Positions 8,332 to 17,100 of a DNA stretch of 47,542 nt are shown here, in pieces. The DNA lies in contig NZ_SOYS01000015.1 in the NCBI RefSeq assembly GCF_011808225.1, positions 1 to 47,542 on the forward strand. Direction: 5' to 3'. Made by a program: the position numbers and the translations under genes. The notes beneath the pieces are model-generated. The model had not been told where the DNA came from. It did not search any database and saw nothing but the letters and a program-made list of their open reading frames with translations. Position 1 is the first letter of the stretch, and each line of letters begins with the position of its first letter. Source of the stretch: Cedecea colo. Lineage in GTDB: Bacteria; Pseudomonadota; Gammaproteobacteria; Enterobacterales; Enterobacteriaceae.

Positions 8332-9447
8332 TCAGATTTTTATCCAGCTTCTTTCACGGGAAGAGGTGACAGCGGCATCGACAATTTTCTGTATTTCAAA
8401 GGCTTCTTTGAAATCCGGACCGGCGGCGTTGCCATCAGCAATTGCCTGAATAAGCTCCAGCATCTCGATTGTTTTAAGATCGTTAAAGCCAAGCTGGTGC
8501 CCTGGCGCCGGGCAGAACAGACCGTAAGGATAATGTTCCGGACCGGCAACCAGCGTCATAAAACCGTTTTTGCTTTCATCTTCACTGAAGCGGAAATATT
8601 GCAGTTCGTTGAAACGCTCCTGGTTGAATATCAACGAGCCTTTCGAACCGGTAATTTCAAAGCCCAACTGCATTTTATGACCAGAAGCGACCCAGTTGGC
8701 TTCGACATGACCGCTACAGCCACGGGCAAACTTCACCGTCAGACGGGCAATGTCATCAACCTCCACCGCTTTTTTTGTGGCTGCGCCAGGGCTTTCCGGG
8801 CGCGTTTTAATCACCGTTTCCAGGTCGGCAACCAGCTCCTCAATCGGACCAAGCAGGAAACGCGCCATGCCAAGAATATGGCTGCCCAGATCGGCTACAG
8901 CACCCGCACCGCCAGACGGATCGAGACGCCATGACCATGGAACGGCCGGGTTGGCCAAAAAATCTTCGGCGTGGATGCCCCGGAATCCGTTAATTTCACC
9001 CAGATCGCCATCGGCTATCATCTTCTTCGCAAGCTTCAGCAGCGGGTTTTTGACGTAGTTAAAACCGACCTGAGTAATGACGCCGGCCTGCTCGGCGGCA
9101 CGATACATACGTTCCGCAGTGGCGCTATCCGGGGCCAGCGGTTTCTCGCAGTGAACATGTTTGCCAGCGGCAATTGCGGCGAGCGATTGTTCAGCGTGAA
9201 AACGGTTGGGCGAGGTGATGGAAATTACATCAATCTCCGGATCGTCAATCAGATCCTGCCAACGGTTTGTCCAGCGCTGGAAGCCGAACTGCTGCTGCGC
9301 GCGCTGTGCCGCGTCGCCATTAATGTCTGCTACGCTGACCAAAACAGGTTGTACGTCGCCCGAAAACGACGCAGCCGCTTTCCATGCCATAGCGTGTGCT
9401 TTTCCCATAAAACCTGTGCCGATCAGTCCAATACCTAACTTGCGCAT
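8332..9447 (-). CDS. Gfo/Idh/MocA-family NAD(P)-dependent oxidoreductase
   Basis: This 371-residue cytoplasmic dehydrogenase has an N-terminal Rossmann fold (GIGLIGTGFMGKAHA), the family EKP motif (HVHCEKPLAP, near residue 105) and the substrate-domain helix ADLGSHILGMARFLLG. It resembles the MocA-like enzymes that act on inositols, inosose derivatives or their deoxy products. ATG 9447 is preferred: GAGGAAG lies 5-10 nt upstream, and it leaves a 10-nt gap to the upstream iolG-like gene. It probably oxidises or reduces one stereo-position of the cyclitol that the neighbouring IolG-like enzyme does not handle, for example in scyllo- or chiro-inositol. That assignment is inference. Confidence 0.85.
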   Translation of the reverse strand: MRKLGIGLIGTGFMGKAHAMAWKAAASFSGDVQPVLVSVADINGDAAQRAQQQFGFQRWTNRWQDLIDDPEIDVISITSPNRFHAEQSLAAIAAGKHVHCEKPLAPDSATAERMYRAAEQAGVITQVGFNYVKNPLLKLAKKMIADGDLGEINGFRGIHAEDFLANPAVPWSWRLDPSGGAGAVADLGSHILGMARFLLGPIEELVADLETVIKTRPESPGAATKKAVEVDDIARLTVKFARGCSGHVEANWVASGHKMQLGFEITGSKGSLIFNQERFNELQYFRFSEDESKNGFMTLVAGPEHYPYGLFCPAPGHQLGFNDLKTIEMLELIQAIADGNAAGPDFKEAFEIQKIVDAAVTSSRERSWIKI

Positions 9448-9457
9448 GGTTACTTCC

Positions 9458-10453
9458 TCAATCCACAGTGACAACCGTATGCGTATCAGCAGAAAGCTGC
9501 GCCGCATCCGCTAGTTTTAACGCCTGGCAACCGTCATGAATGGTTACCGGCACCGTACTGCCATTTCTGATGGCAGAAATAAAGACATCCATTTCGTGGC
9601 GATACGCCTCGGTATATCGCTGCATAAAGAAATTAAGCAGTGGGCCGCGGACCTCTGTCTCCTGCGGGCCGTAACGGCGAACGCTGGTTTCGCGCTGGTT
9701 ATCGTTGAGCATCATGCCGTTAGAACCAAAAACTTCCAGCCGCTGGTCATAACCGTAAACCGCCTGGCGACTGCAGTTGATCTGGCACTGTTTCCCGGAG
9801 GCCGTGCGCAGCTGTACCATTACGGTGTCGTAATCGCCCAACGCTTCCAGCGAAGGCTCAAAGAGGCGGCTGCCGGTCGCGAAGACTTCTACCGGTTCTT
9901 CGCCGAGGATCCAGCGCGCCAGGTCGAAGTCATGGATCACCATGTCGCGGAAGATGCCGCCGGAGTGTTTCAGATAGTTCATCGGCGCCAGCCCCGGATC
10001 GCGGCTGGTGATGATCACCTGATGCAGATCGCCAATCTCACCGTTACGAATACGTTGATACGTTTCGCTGTGTCCTGCATCGAAGCGGCGGTTGAAGCCC
10101 AACATCACGCGGCTGGCATGTTCGCCGAGCGCTTTTTCCGCAGCGATCGCCTTGCGAATATCGAGATCGACCGGTTTCTCGCACAGCACGGCTTTTCCGG
10201 CTCTGGCGGCCGCCAGCATTAATTCGACATGGGTATCGGTCGGCGTACAGATAACAACTGCATCAATATCCTGATGATTAATGGCGTCCAGGGGATTATT
10301 GACTGCGGTTCCACCATACAGGGCGGTGAGCGCGTTAGCGTTGTCGATAAAGGGATCGGCAACCATTACTAGTTGAGCGTCGTTATGGTGGGCGACGTTT
10401 GCTGCATGTACCTGGCCGATGCGACCGGCGCCGAGGACGGCAATCTTGAGCAT
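9458..10453 (-). CDS. iolG: Inositol 2-dehydrogenase-like Gfo/Idh oxidoreductase
   Basis: This 331-residue protein matches the IolG pattern, which oxidises myo-inositol to 2-keto-myo-inositol with NAD+. It has a nucleotide-binding loop (AVLGAGRIGQVHAANV), CEKPVDLD near residue 97, a GFNRRFD segment, and SGGIFRDMVIHDFDLARW, which carries the conserved Asp and His of inositol dehydrogenases. The ATG at 10453 is preceded by GGAG at a spacing of about 7 nt. It is followed 10 nt later by the MocA-like gene, so the two are translated together. With iolE and iolD across the divergent promoter, it supplies the first step of an inositol-type pathway. Substrate stereochemistry cannot be read from the sequence. 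Confidence 0.82.
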   Translation of the reverse strand: MLKIAVLGAGRIGQVHAANVAHHNDAQLVMVADPFIDNANALTALYGGTAVNNPLDAINHQDIDAVVICTPTDTHVELMLAAARAGKAVLCEKPVDLDIRKAIAAEKALGEHASRVMLGFNRRFDAGHSETYQRIRNGEIGDLHQVIITSRDPGLAPMNYLKHSGGIFRDMVIHDFDLARWILGEEPVEVFATGSRLFEPSLEALGDYDTVMVQLRTASGKQCQINCSRQAVYGYDQRLEVFGSNGMMLNDNQRETSVRRYGPQETEVRGPLLNFFMQRYTEAYRHEMDVFISAIRNGSTVPVTIHDGCQALKLADAAQLSADTHTVVTVD

Positions 10454-10484
10454 GATATTCTCCGCTAAGGGGATGTTATTGCGA

Positions 10485-11477
10485 TCAGGGAAGTTGACTC
10501 GTCAGGTCGTTAAGCAACAGAACCTGTTGATTCACTACCAGCTCTTTATCAAGTTGCCCGGTGAAGAAGTTGACGATGTTTGTCGCAGCGGAGGCAGACA
10601 TACGCATCGCCGCTTCTTCGGTCAGGCCTGCCGCGTGCGGGCTGAGGATTAAGCGATCGCTTTGGGCAAGTAAGGCCGCGTGTAGGTCCGGCGGTTCATT
10701 GCGCAACACATCCAACCCGGCGCCGCCGAGTGCGTTATTTTGCAACGCTGCGGCAAGCGCTTCTTCATCGACGATTCCGCCACGCGCGGTGTTGATCAGC
10801 AGGGCTCCACGCTTCATCAGCGCCAGTTCCGCCTCGCCGATAAGGGGTTTATGACCGCTTAACGGCAGATGGACGGTAACCGCGTCAGCCTGCTGCAACC
10901 CACGGTTGATGTCGGTAACCCGCGTAACGTCATGGTCAACGAATACGCTGTCAGGCAGGAAGGGGTCATAGGCGGCAACCTTCATGCGAAAGCATTTTGC
11001 CAGGCGCGCCACTTCTCTGCCGATACGGCCAAAGCCGAGGATAAACAGCGTCCTGCCCGCGACTTCAACAGCGGAAAAGCTGTTACGATTATTCCATTGC
11101 CCTTCGCGAATGCTGCGGTCGAAATAATTGACGCGTTTGGCCACCGCCAGCAGCAATGCCAGAGTATGTTCGGCCACTGAAAGCGAATTCACATCGCCGA
11201 CGACGGTCAGCGGAATATTGCGTGCGGTCAGGGCGTCAACGTCTACCGAGTCGTAACCTACGCCGTGACGGGAAACAATGCGCAGTTTCGGCGCGGTATT
11301 GATTTCGCGTGAAGTTAGCGGCTGGGTACGAATCAGCAATGCATCGGCGTCTTTAAGAAACGGCGCAAAGCTCTCCACGCTGACTTCATTAACGAGCTGG
11401 AGGTTAAATCCTGCGGTGTGACGCAGAATATCGAGACCGGCCTGATGGATTTTGCCGGCGATCAGAATGTTTGCCAT
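10485..11477 (-). CDS. D-isomer-specific 2-hydroxyacid dehydrogenase
   Basis: This 330-residue NAD(P)-dependent dehydrogenase interconverts a 2-keto acid and a D-2-hydroxy acid (phosphoglycerate, hydroxypyruvate or glyoxylate reductase family). The cofactor site is LFILGFGRIGREVARL followed by the acidic AYDPF. The catalytic Arg, Glu and His are in INTARGGIVDEEAL, LDVLRNEPPD and LILSPHAAGLTEEA. The start is ATG 11477, with GGAGGG upstream and one base after the aldolase stop (TGA-G-ATG), so it is tightly coupled to the aldolase. A longer in-frame extension upstream overlaps the aldolase and is not credible. It probably reduces the 2-keto product made by the aldolase or an isomer in the lower branch. 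Classical inositol operons lack such a gene. Confidence 0.88.
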   Translation of the reverse strand: MANILIAGKIHQAGLDILRHTAGFNLQLVNEVSVESFAPFLKDADALLIRTQPLTSREINTAPKLRIVSRHGVGYDSVDVDALTARNIPLTVVGDVNSLSVAEHTLALLLAVAKRVNYFDRSIREGQWNNRNSFSAVEVAGRTLFILGFGRIGREVARLAKCFRMKVAAYDPFLPDSVFVDHDVTRVTDINRGLQQADAVTVHLPLSGHKPLIGEAELALMKRGALLINTARGGIVDEEALAAALQNNALGGAGLDVLRNEPPDLHAALLAQSDRLILSPHAAGLTEEAAMRMSASAATNIVNFFTGQLDKELVVNQQVLLLNDLTSQLP

Positions 11478-11478
11478 C

Positions 11479-12297
11479 TCAATACCCTCCTGGCTGGACA
11501 TATTGACTGCTCTGCGAAGCGCCGCCGCTAAGTTCGCGGAACTGCTGCACGCTGGCTGCTGCGGCAGAGCGCAGCAACTGCACATCATTAGAGAGCGTGA
11601 CCAGATCGAATCCCCATTCCGCCGCTTTTGCCGCGTAAGCTGCCGAACCGTTGTGCAGACCGGCTTTTTTACCGGCGCGGTGCGCGGTGTGCAGAATGTG
11701 CTTAATGGCATCAACTATTTCCGGTTCCGTGCGGTCAAAACCCGTACGATATTTGCGGCCTGTTAACCCGAGCGTCAGATCGGCCGGCCCGATATAGACG
11801 CCGTCGAGGCCCGGCGTAGCGACGATCTCTTCAAGGTTCTCCACCGCTTCGGCGGTTTCAATCATGGCGAAGCAGACCACCTGTTCGTCAGCGTGCTGAC
11901 CGTAATCCTGACCGGCAGAGAAGGTGACTCGTGTTGGTCCGAAGCTACGGTTCCCGGTGGGCGGATAGCGAACGCAGGAAACCAGCGTACGCGCCTGTTC
12001 CGCGGTGTTAACCATTGGGCAGATAATGCCCCACGCCCCCGCGTCGAGCGCTTTCATGATGATCCCAGGCTCCAGCCAGGGTACGCGCACCATCGGCGCA
12101 ACGCCGCTGGCACGCATCGCCTGTAGCATTTGCGTAGCCTGCTCATAACCGACGAAACCATGCTGTAGATCGATGGTTAACGAATCGTAACCTTGTTCTG
12201 CCATGATCTCCGCAGAGAAGGAGTTGGCGATACTCAACCAGCCGTTGAGTACCGTGCGGCCTTCATTCCAGCATGACTTGAGATTATTCATTTTCAT
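11479..12297 (-). CDS. HpcH/HpaI-family class II aldolase
   Basis: This 272-residue metal-dependent aldolase is of the HpaI/GarL type, which cleaves 2-keto-3-deoxy acids to pyruvate and an aldehyde. Family residues are visible: IDLQHGFVGYEQ (base His), VRVPWLEPGIIMKALDAGA (substrate Arg), MIETAEAVENLEEI (metal Glu) and GVYIGPADLTLGLTG (metal Asp). ATG 12297 is chosen because AGGAG lies about 8 nt upstream; it starts 10 nt after the aldehyde dehydrogenase stop. In the canonical inositol route the aldolase is IolJ, a class II fructose-bisphosphate-type enzyme acting on a phosphorylated keto acid. Here no kinase is present, so a non-phosphorylated keto-deoxy acid is the more likely substrate. 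The actual substrate is unknown. Confidence 0.88.
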   Translation of the reverse strand: MKMNNLKSCWNEGRTVLNGWLSIANSFSAEIMAEQGYDSLTIDLQHGFVGYEQATQMLQAMRASGVAPMVRVPWLEPGIIMKALDAGAWGIICPMVNTAEQARTLVSCVRYPPTGNRSFGPTRVTFSAGQDYGQHADEQVVCFAMIETAEAVENLEEIVATPGLDGVYIGPADLTLGLTGRKYRTGFDRTEPEIVDAIKHILHTAHRAGKKAGLHNGSAAYAAKAAEWGFDLVTLSNDVQLLRSAAAASVQQFRELSGGASQSSQYVQPGGY

Positions 12298-12307
12298 TAG
12301 CCGCTCC

Positions 12308-13741
12308 TTACACCACAATTTGGGCCAGTTTGACGTTCATATAGTCATGAATGCCTTCGCTACCGCCTTCACGTCCCATCCCACTGGCTTTGATTCCGCC
12401 AAAAGGCACTTCAGCGGCGGCCAGCGCGTAGCTGTTAATACCCACCATGCCGGATTCCAGGCGCGCAACCGTTTCGCGAATACGAGCGGGATCGCGGGTA
12501 AAAGCGTAGGCGGCGAGGGCAAACTCAGAACTATTCACCCGACGCCACAGATCTTCGCTATCGCTAAATGAGGTAATGGCGGCGATAGGGCCGAAGTTTT
12601 CTTCTGCGAGCGCCAGTGCGTCATCCGGTAAATCGGCAATCACCGTTGGCGCATAGAAATAACCGTCGTTCAGAGCGATACGCTGACCACCGGTGACGAT
12701 ACGGCCTCCTTTAGCACGAGCGTCCTCGACAATCGCTTCGATGGCCTTGAGACGGCGCGGGTTGATGAGCGGCCCCATCTGCGTTCCCTCTTCGAGGCCG
12801 TAGCCCACTTTCAGCCTGCTGGCGCGCTCCGCGAAGCCCCGGACAAAATCGTCATAGCGGCTTTCATGAACATAAAAACGATCGCAGGTGACACAAACCT
12901 GGCCACAGTTGGCAAATTTGGTTGCGACGGAAAGATCCAGCGCCTTTTCCAGGTCCGCATCTTCATAAATGATGACAGGGGCGTTGCCGCCCAGCTCCAT
13001 GCTCAGGCGTTTAACGGTGGCCGCCGAGTCGCGGATCATCTGCTGGCCCAGCTGTGTGGAGCCGGTGAGAGAAACTTTTTTGACGACAGGGGAGTTAATC
13101 AGCGGTTCATAGGTGTCCGCTGTCGCCCCAACGACCAGATTCGCCACTCCGGCGGGCAGGCCACTTTTACGCAGGCATTCAAAAATCATCATCGCGGAGC
13201 CGGGAACTTCGCTGGATGGGCGCAGCACCACCGTACAGCCGGCCGCCAGCGCAGGGGCGAGTTTGCGGGCCACCAGCACCACCGGGAAGTTCCATGCGGT
13301 AAAGGCCGCAACCACGCCAACCGGTTCGTGCAAGACCTCGCAGCGCCCGCCGGGTACGCGGCTTTCAACAATACGACCATAGATACGGCGCGACTCTTCT
13401 GCGTACCAGGTAAACTGATCGATAGAGAGTTCCCACTCGCGTCTGGCCTGTGCCAGCGGCTTGCCGCTCTCTTTTGACACCAGCAGCGCAGCATCGTCGA
13501 TGCAGGCCGCCATCTGGCGTGCAACTTCCTGTAATACATCGGCGCGGGTCCAGGCCGGCGTGGATTTCCAGACGCTGAGCGCGCGTTCCGCACTGGCAAG
13601 CGCTTCCTGCGTATCTGCGGCGGTGGCCGCCGGAATTTCGCCCAGCGGTTTTCCGGTACCCGGATCGATAACGGCTACGGCTTCACTGCTACTGCCTTTC
13701 CGCCACTGCCCATTGATGAACTGTCCAAAGTCTTGATACAT
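12308..13741 (-). CDS. NAD(P)-dependent aldehyde dehydrogenase
   Basis: This 477-residue enzyme of the succinate-semialdehyde/glycolaldehyde dehydrogenase type would oxidise an aldehyde to an acid. It has AAFTAWNFPVVLVARKLAPA (cofactor/oxyanion Asn), LTGSTQLGQ, the general base Glu in KRLSMELGGNAP, and the catalytic Cys in FANCGQVCVTCDRFYV. It lacks the CoA-acylating features expected of IolA. ATG 13741 has GGAGG upstream; an in-frame extension to 13792 exists but has no better signal. It is the first gene of the leftward operon, directly behind the control region with the RpiR-type operator. It may oxidise the aldehyde released by the neighbouring aldolase, or 5-deoxy-glucuronate itself. Both are inference. 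Confidence 0.9.
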   Translation of the reverse strand: MYQDFGQFINGQWRKGSSSEAVAVIDPGTGKPLGEIPAATAADTQEALASAERALSVWKSTPAWTRADVLQEVARQMAACIDDAALLVSKESGKPLAQARREWELSIDQFTWYAEESRRIYGRIVESRVPGGRCEVLHEPVGVVAAFTAWNFPVVLVARKLAPALAAGCTVVLRPSSEVPGSAMMIFECLRKSGLPAGVANLVVGATADTYEPLINSPVVKKVSLTGSTQLGQQMIRDSAATVKRLSMELGGNAPVIIYEDADLEKALDLSVATKFANCGQVCVTCDRFYVHESRYDDFVRGFAERASRLKVGYGLEEGTQMGPLINPRRLKAIEAIVEDARAKGGRIVTGGQRIALNDGYFYAPTVIADLPDDALALAEENFGPIAAITSFSDSEDLWRRVNSSEFALAAYAFTRDPARIRETVARLESGMVGINSYALAAAEVPFGGIKASGMGREGGSEGIHDYMNVKLAQIVV

Positions 13742-13874
13742 GATATTTCTAACCTCCGGCATATGTTTCAGGCTCATTTTTGGATCCTGCAACTGGGAAA
13801 ACGGGTTAGCTAATAGGATCGCTTGTCAGAACCTACAAACCTTAAACGCATCAGTTCTTGCAATACTATGGTAT

Positions 13875-13893
13875 CCGCAATAAAAATTGCAAT
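13875..13893. promoter_or_regulatory. Probable RpiR-type operator, site A
   Basis: The 19-mer CCGCAATAAAAATTGCAAT is repeated exactly, in inverse orientation, at 14093-14111. Site A lies 134 nt before the aldehyde dehydrogenase start, in position to control the leftward operon. It contains the inverted halves GCAAT and ATTGC. RpiR regulators typically bind such inverted A/T-rich repeats. Confidence 0.6.
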
Positions 13894-14092
13894 GTGGTTG
13901 TTATCAAAGTGTTGTTGATTTGTTTTTTCAATTTTATCTTTATAAATCAAATAGTAATTAAGGGTTCGCTGGCGTTTCAGGACAATAAAATGATAATGAA
14001 AAGTTAATTTTTTAGAAGCCAATCACAAATATCGAGAAGAGTTTTTCCCAGCCTGTTGCAAATACGTTAGAACTAATTGCATCTGAATTTTA

Positions 14093-14111
14093 ATTGCAAT
14101 TTTTATTGCGG
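14093..14111. promoter_or_regulatory. Probable RpiR-type operator, site B
   Basis: This is the exact inverse complement of site A (ATTGCAATTTTTATTGCGG), 46 nt before the regulator start. Its position suggests autoregulation, and the two sites frame the divergent promoter region so a DNA loop is possible. The rest of 13742-14156 is AT-rich with no credible gene. Confidence 0.6.
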
Positions 14112-14156
14112 AAAGAGACCGGCAAGTTGAACGGTTAACCTGCGAAGGAAGCGTTG

Positions 14157-15092
14157 ATGAGTAAAAATGAGAAGCGTGAAAGCGTAGCCAGTTCGCTACC
14201 TCACGCGAATTATGAGCAGGTTGTCGATGAAATAACGAGGCGATACCCGCAGCTGTCGGTACGCTATCAGCAGGCCGCGCGTTATATCACACAAAACCCG
14301 AATACCGTGGCGCTGGAGTCGATCAACGCCGTTGCCGCCAAATGTGGTATGCACCCTTCGGTACTGGTGCGTTTTGCTCAGGCGTTTGGCTACAGCGGCT
14401 TTAAGCAGATGCAGGGCGTATTTCAGACGCGTCTGGCAACTGCGGCGCCGGGTTATAACGAGCGGATTACCGCTCTGGAAAGCGACCTGCGTAAGAATGA
14501 GCAAAAGGGGAGCCACGGCTTTCTGCAAAGCCTGGTCATTCGCGATATTGCGACATTGCAGGAGCTGTTGGGTAGCGTGACGGAAGCCGATCTGGATAGT
14601 ACGGCGGCGCTTTTGAAGCAGGCGGAAACTATTTATATCGTAGGCCAGCTGCGTTCTGAGCCGATAGCCTTACTGTTGCGTTATCTGCTTACCATGCTTA
14701 ACCGCCGGGTGATCCTGCTGGATTCCGCCGGCGGTCTGGCGCCGCAGATGGCAAATAATATGCGCAAGAACGACGTGTTGATTGCCATCGCCTTTCGTCA
14801 CTATGCAAAAGAGGTGATTGCGATTGCCGATAACGCCAATAGCAACCGTATCCCGGTAGTGGCGATCACCGACAGCCTGCTATCGCCGCTGGCGAAGAAC
14901 GCGAGCGTGTTGTTCACCATTCCGGAAGAAGAGTACAGCTTTTCGCGTTCGTTGGCGGCACCGGTTTGTCTGGCGCAAAGCATTGCCATGGCGCTGGCGG
15001 CGGTATTGCAACCTACGGGGTCGCCGCGTATCGAAACCATTACTGAACGCGAACAACGTACAGAAATCCAGCGTAAACGCAAACGCGATTAG
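14157..15092 (+). CDS. RpiR-family (HTH plus SIS) regulator of the cyclitol cluster
   Basis: This 311-residue transcription factor has an N-terminal HTH (roughly residues 15-90: VRYQQAARYITQNPNTVALE, VAAKCGMHPSVLVRFAQAFG) and a C-terminal sugar-isomerase (SIS) domain (roughly 140-275: IYIVGQLRSEPIALLL, IAIAFRHYAKEVIAIAD, VVAITDSLLSPLA), which normally binds a phosphorylated or keto-sugar effector. ATG 14157 has AAGGAAG upstream; the TTG just before it is not needed. It is divergent from the seven-gene operon and upstream of iolD, the position in which such regulators (compare Salmonella IolR, also RpiR-type) control inositol genes. The repeated ATTGC operators on both sides of the gene support local control. 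Whether it represses or activates is not visible. Confidence 0.9.
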   Translation: MSKNEKRESVASSLPHANYEQVVDEITRRYPQLSVRYQQAARYITQNPNTVALESINAVAAKCGMHPSVLVRFAQAFGYSGFKQMQGVFQTRLATAAPGYNERITALESDLRKNEQKGSHGFLQSLVIRDIATLQELLGSVTEADLDSTAALLKQAETIYIVGQLRSEPIALLLRYLLTMLNRRVILLDSAGGLAPQMANNMRKNDVLIAIAFRHYAKEVIAIADNANSNRIPVVAITDSLLSPLAKNASVLFTIPEEEYSFSRSLAAPVCLAQSIAMALAAVLQPTGSPRIETITEREQRTEIQRKRKRD

Positions 15093-15144
15093 TCCTTCAT
15101 AACAAAGCTCCCGTCTCAGGTAATCGGGTGTTTTGTCGTCTAAA

Positions 15145-15190
15145 ATTGCAGCTTTTATTGCCATTATCGACCAGTGGCAATTTATGTTGC
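15145..15190. promoter_or_regulatory. Probable RpiR-type operator upstream of iolD, site C
   Basis: ATTGCAGCTTTTATTGCC (15145-15162) matches site B except for a few bases, and it is followed by GGCAATTTATGTTGC (15176-15190), giving an inverted pair ATTGCCA/TGGCAAT. It lies 50 nt before iolD, so iolD-iolE-SDR probably has its own promoter under the same regulator. Confidence 0.5.
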
Positions 15191-15241
15191 TAAGTGAAAC
15201 GCGATGCCGCTATGTGGCATCTAATAAGAGTGAGTGAGGAT

Positions 15242-17086
15242 ATGGCTACGATTCGTTGCACGACGGCTCAGGCGATAGTTCGCTATTTGAGCAATCAGTT
15301 TACCGAAGTAGACGGCAAGCGCGTACCGCTGTTTCCCGGCGTGTATGGAATTTTCGGTCACGGCAATGTGACTTGCCTGGGCGAAGCGCTGGAAGCGGCG
15401 CAGGACACGCTGCCGACGTGGCGTGGTCAGAATGAACAGTCAATGGCGTTTGCGGCGGTAGGCTTCGCCAAGGCGATGACGCGTCGACAGATTATGGTGG
15501 TGACAGCCTCCATCGGGCCGGGAACCACCAACCTGTTGACCGCCGCCGGTGTCGCCCACGCCAGTCGTTTACCGGTACTGATGATTTGCGGCGATAGCTT
15601 CGCCCGTCGTCATCCCGATCCGGTGATGCAACAGGTCGAGCATTTCAACGATCCGACGCAAACCGTCAATGATGCGTTTAAGGCCGTTTCACGCTACTGG
15701 GATCGTATTACCTGGCCGGAACAAATTCTCTCTTCTCTGCCGCAGGCCGTGGCAACCATGCTGGATCCAGGCGATTGCGGTCCGGCCTTTATCGGCGTTT
15801 GCCAGGATGTACAGGAGATGGCGTGGGACTATCCCGAAGCGTTCTTCGCGCCGCGCCTGCATCAGATGCCGCGTCCGCGTCCCGATCGTTTACTGCTCGC
15901 CCGCGCGGTGGAATGTCTGAAGCGGGCTAAGCGGCCGCTGATTATCTCCGGCGGCGGTGTACGTTACTCGCAGGCCGAGGCGGAGCTGGAACAGTTTGCT
16001 GTCACCCACGGTATTCCGGTGGTGGAAACCATCGCCGGGAAAGGGGCTTTCTCCCATGATAATCCCGTGCATATGGGGCCCATCGGCATTCTCGGCTCTA
16101 CCTCAGCCAACGCGCTGGCGGCGGAAGCTGATGTGGTGATCGCGGTGGGGACGCGACTGATGGATTTCGTGACCGGTTCCTGGACCGTCTTCGATCATAA
16201 AGCCCAGTTTATCTCGTTGAATGCGGCCCGTTTTGATGCACATAAACATTTTGCCATCCCGCTGGTGTGCGATGCGCGTGAAGGCATTACTGAACTGGAT
16301 GCGGCACTGGTGAACTGGAAAGCTGACGATGCCTGGATGAAGAAGGGACGTCAGGCGTTCGCCAAATGGAATGAACTGATCGCGCAAAGGCAGGAACGTA
16401 CGATTACGGAAGGCGATCCTACTTATGCTCAGGTGATTGGCGTGGTCAACGCGGCGGCAGCGCCGGAAGATTACATCATCAGCGCGGCGGGTGGGCTTCC
16501 CGGAGAGCTGGTGAAAGGCTGGCGAGTAAAAAATCCCGGCACCTTTGATTGTGAATTCGGCTTCTCCTGCATGGGCTATGAGCTTTCTGCCGGCTGGGGA
16601 GCGGCGATGGCGGAACAGGAGCGGGATGTCTTTGTCATGATCGGCGACGGCACCTACATGATGATGAATTCTGATATCTACTCCAGCGTGCTGTCCGGCC
16701 ACAAATTCATTTTGCTGGTGTGTGATAACGGCGGCTTTGCGGTGATTAACCGTCTGCAGAATGCGAAAGGCGGTGCCTCGTTTAACAACCTGCTGAAAGA
16801 TTGCCGTGTGAAGGAGCCTTTCCACGTTGATTTCGTCGCCAATGCGCAATCTATGGGGGCGCTGGCGCGTAAGGTCACCTCGCTGGATGAGCTGGAAGAA
16901 GCCGTCCGCTGGGCGAAGGGTAACGATCGCACGACGGTGATTTCCATTGCCACCCATCCGTTTGACTGGACGCCGGGCGATGCATGGTGGGATGTCGGCG
17001 TACCAGAGGTCAGCGCCCGCGAAAGCGTTAATCAGGCCTATGCGGAACACCTTGAAGGTCGTCAAAAACAACGTGTTGGAATTTAA
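15242..17086 (+). CDS. iolD: 3D-(3,5/4)-trihydroxycyclohexane-1,2-dione hydrolase
   Basis: IolD is a thiamine-diphosphate enzyme that opens the cyclohexanedione ring to 5-deoxy-glucuronate, the third step of inositol catabolism. The 614-residue product shows the family order: N-terminal pyrimidine-binding domain with the catalytic Glu (TWRGQNEQSMAFAAVGFAKA), a central domain (PLIISGGGVRYS, GPIGILGSTSANALA), and a C-terminal TPP domain with the metal motif GDGTYMMMNSDIYSS and CDNGGFAVINRLQ. IolD proteins are commonly near 640 residues, so it is slightly short but complete. ATG 15242 has GAGG five nt upstream and begins the conserved sequence; an in-frame extension to 15194 reaches into the operator. 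It is followed 14 nt later by iolE. Confidence 0.93.
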   Translation: MATIRCTTAQAIVRYLSNQFTEVDGKRVPLFPGVYGIFGHGNVTCLGEALEAAQDTLPTWRGQNEQSMAFAAVGFAKAMTRRQIMVVTASIGPGTTNLLTAAGVAHASRLPVLMICGDSFARRHPDPVMQQVEHFNDPTQTVNDAFKAVSRYWDRITWPEQILSSLPQAVATMLDPGDCGPAFIGVCQDVQEMAWDYPEAFFAPRLHQMPRPRPDRLLLARAVECLKRAKRPLIISGGGVRYSQAEAELEQFAVTHGIPVVETIAGKGAFSHDNPVHMGPIGILGSTSANALAAEADVVIAVGTRLMDFVTGSWTVFDHKAQFISLNAARFDAHKHFAIPLVCDAREGITELDAALVNWKADDAWMKKGRQAFAKWNELIAQRQERTITEGDPTYAQVIGVVNAAAAPEDYIISAAGGLPGELVKGWRVKNPGTFDCEFGFSCMGYELSAGWGAAMAEQERDVFVMIGDGTYMMMNSDIYSSVLSGHKFILLVCDNGGFAVINRLQNAKGGASFNNLLKDCRVKEPFHVDFVANAQSMGALARKVTSLDELEEAVRWAKGNDRTTVISIATHPFDWTPGDAWWDVGVPEVSARESVNQAYAEHLEGRQKQRVGI

Positions 17087-17100
17087 TCAGGGGAAAGAAT

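Noticed and set aside
9536-10222. 228-codon plus-strand frame
   Set aside because: It is antisense to the well-supported iolG-like gene and shows no protein family features.
12866-13477. 203-codon plus-strand frame
   Set aside because: It is antisense to the aldehyde dehydrogenase gene and carries no motif.
16103-17071. 322-codon open frame on the minus strand
   Set aside because: It lies fully antisense to iolD, whose product has all TPP-enzyme motifs; the frame is a by-product of GC-rich codon use and has no recognisable motif.
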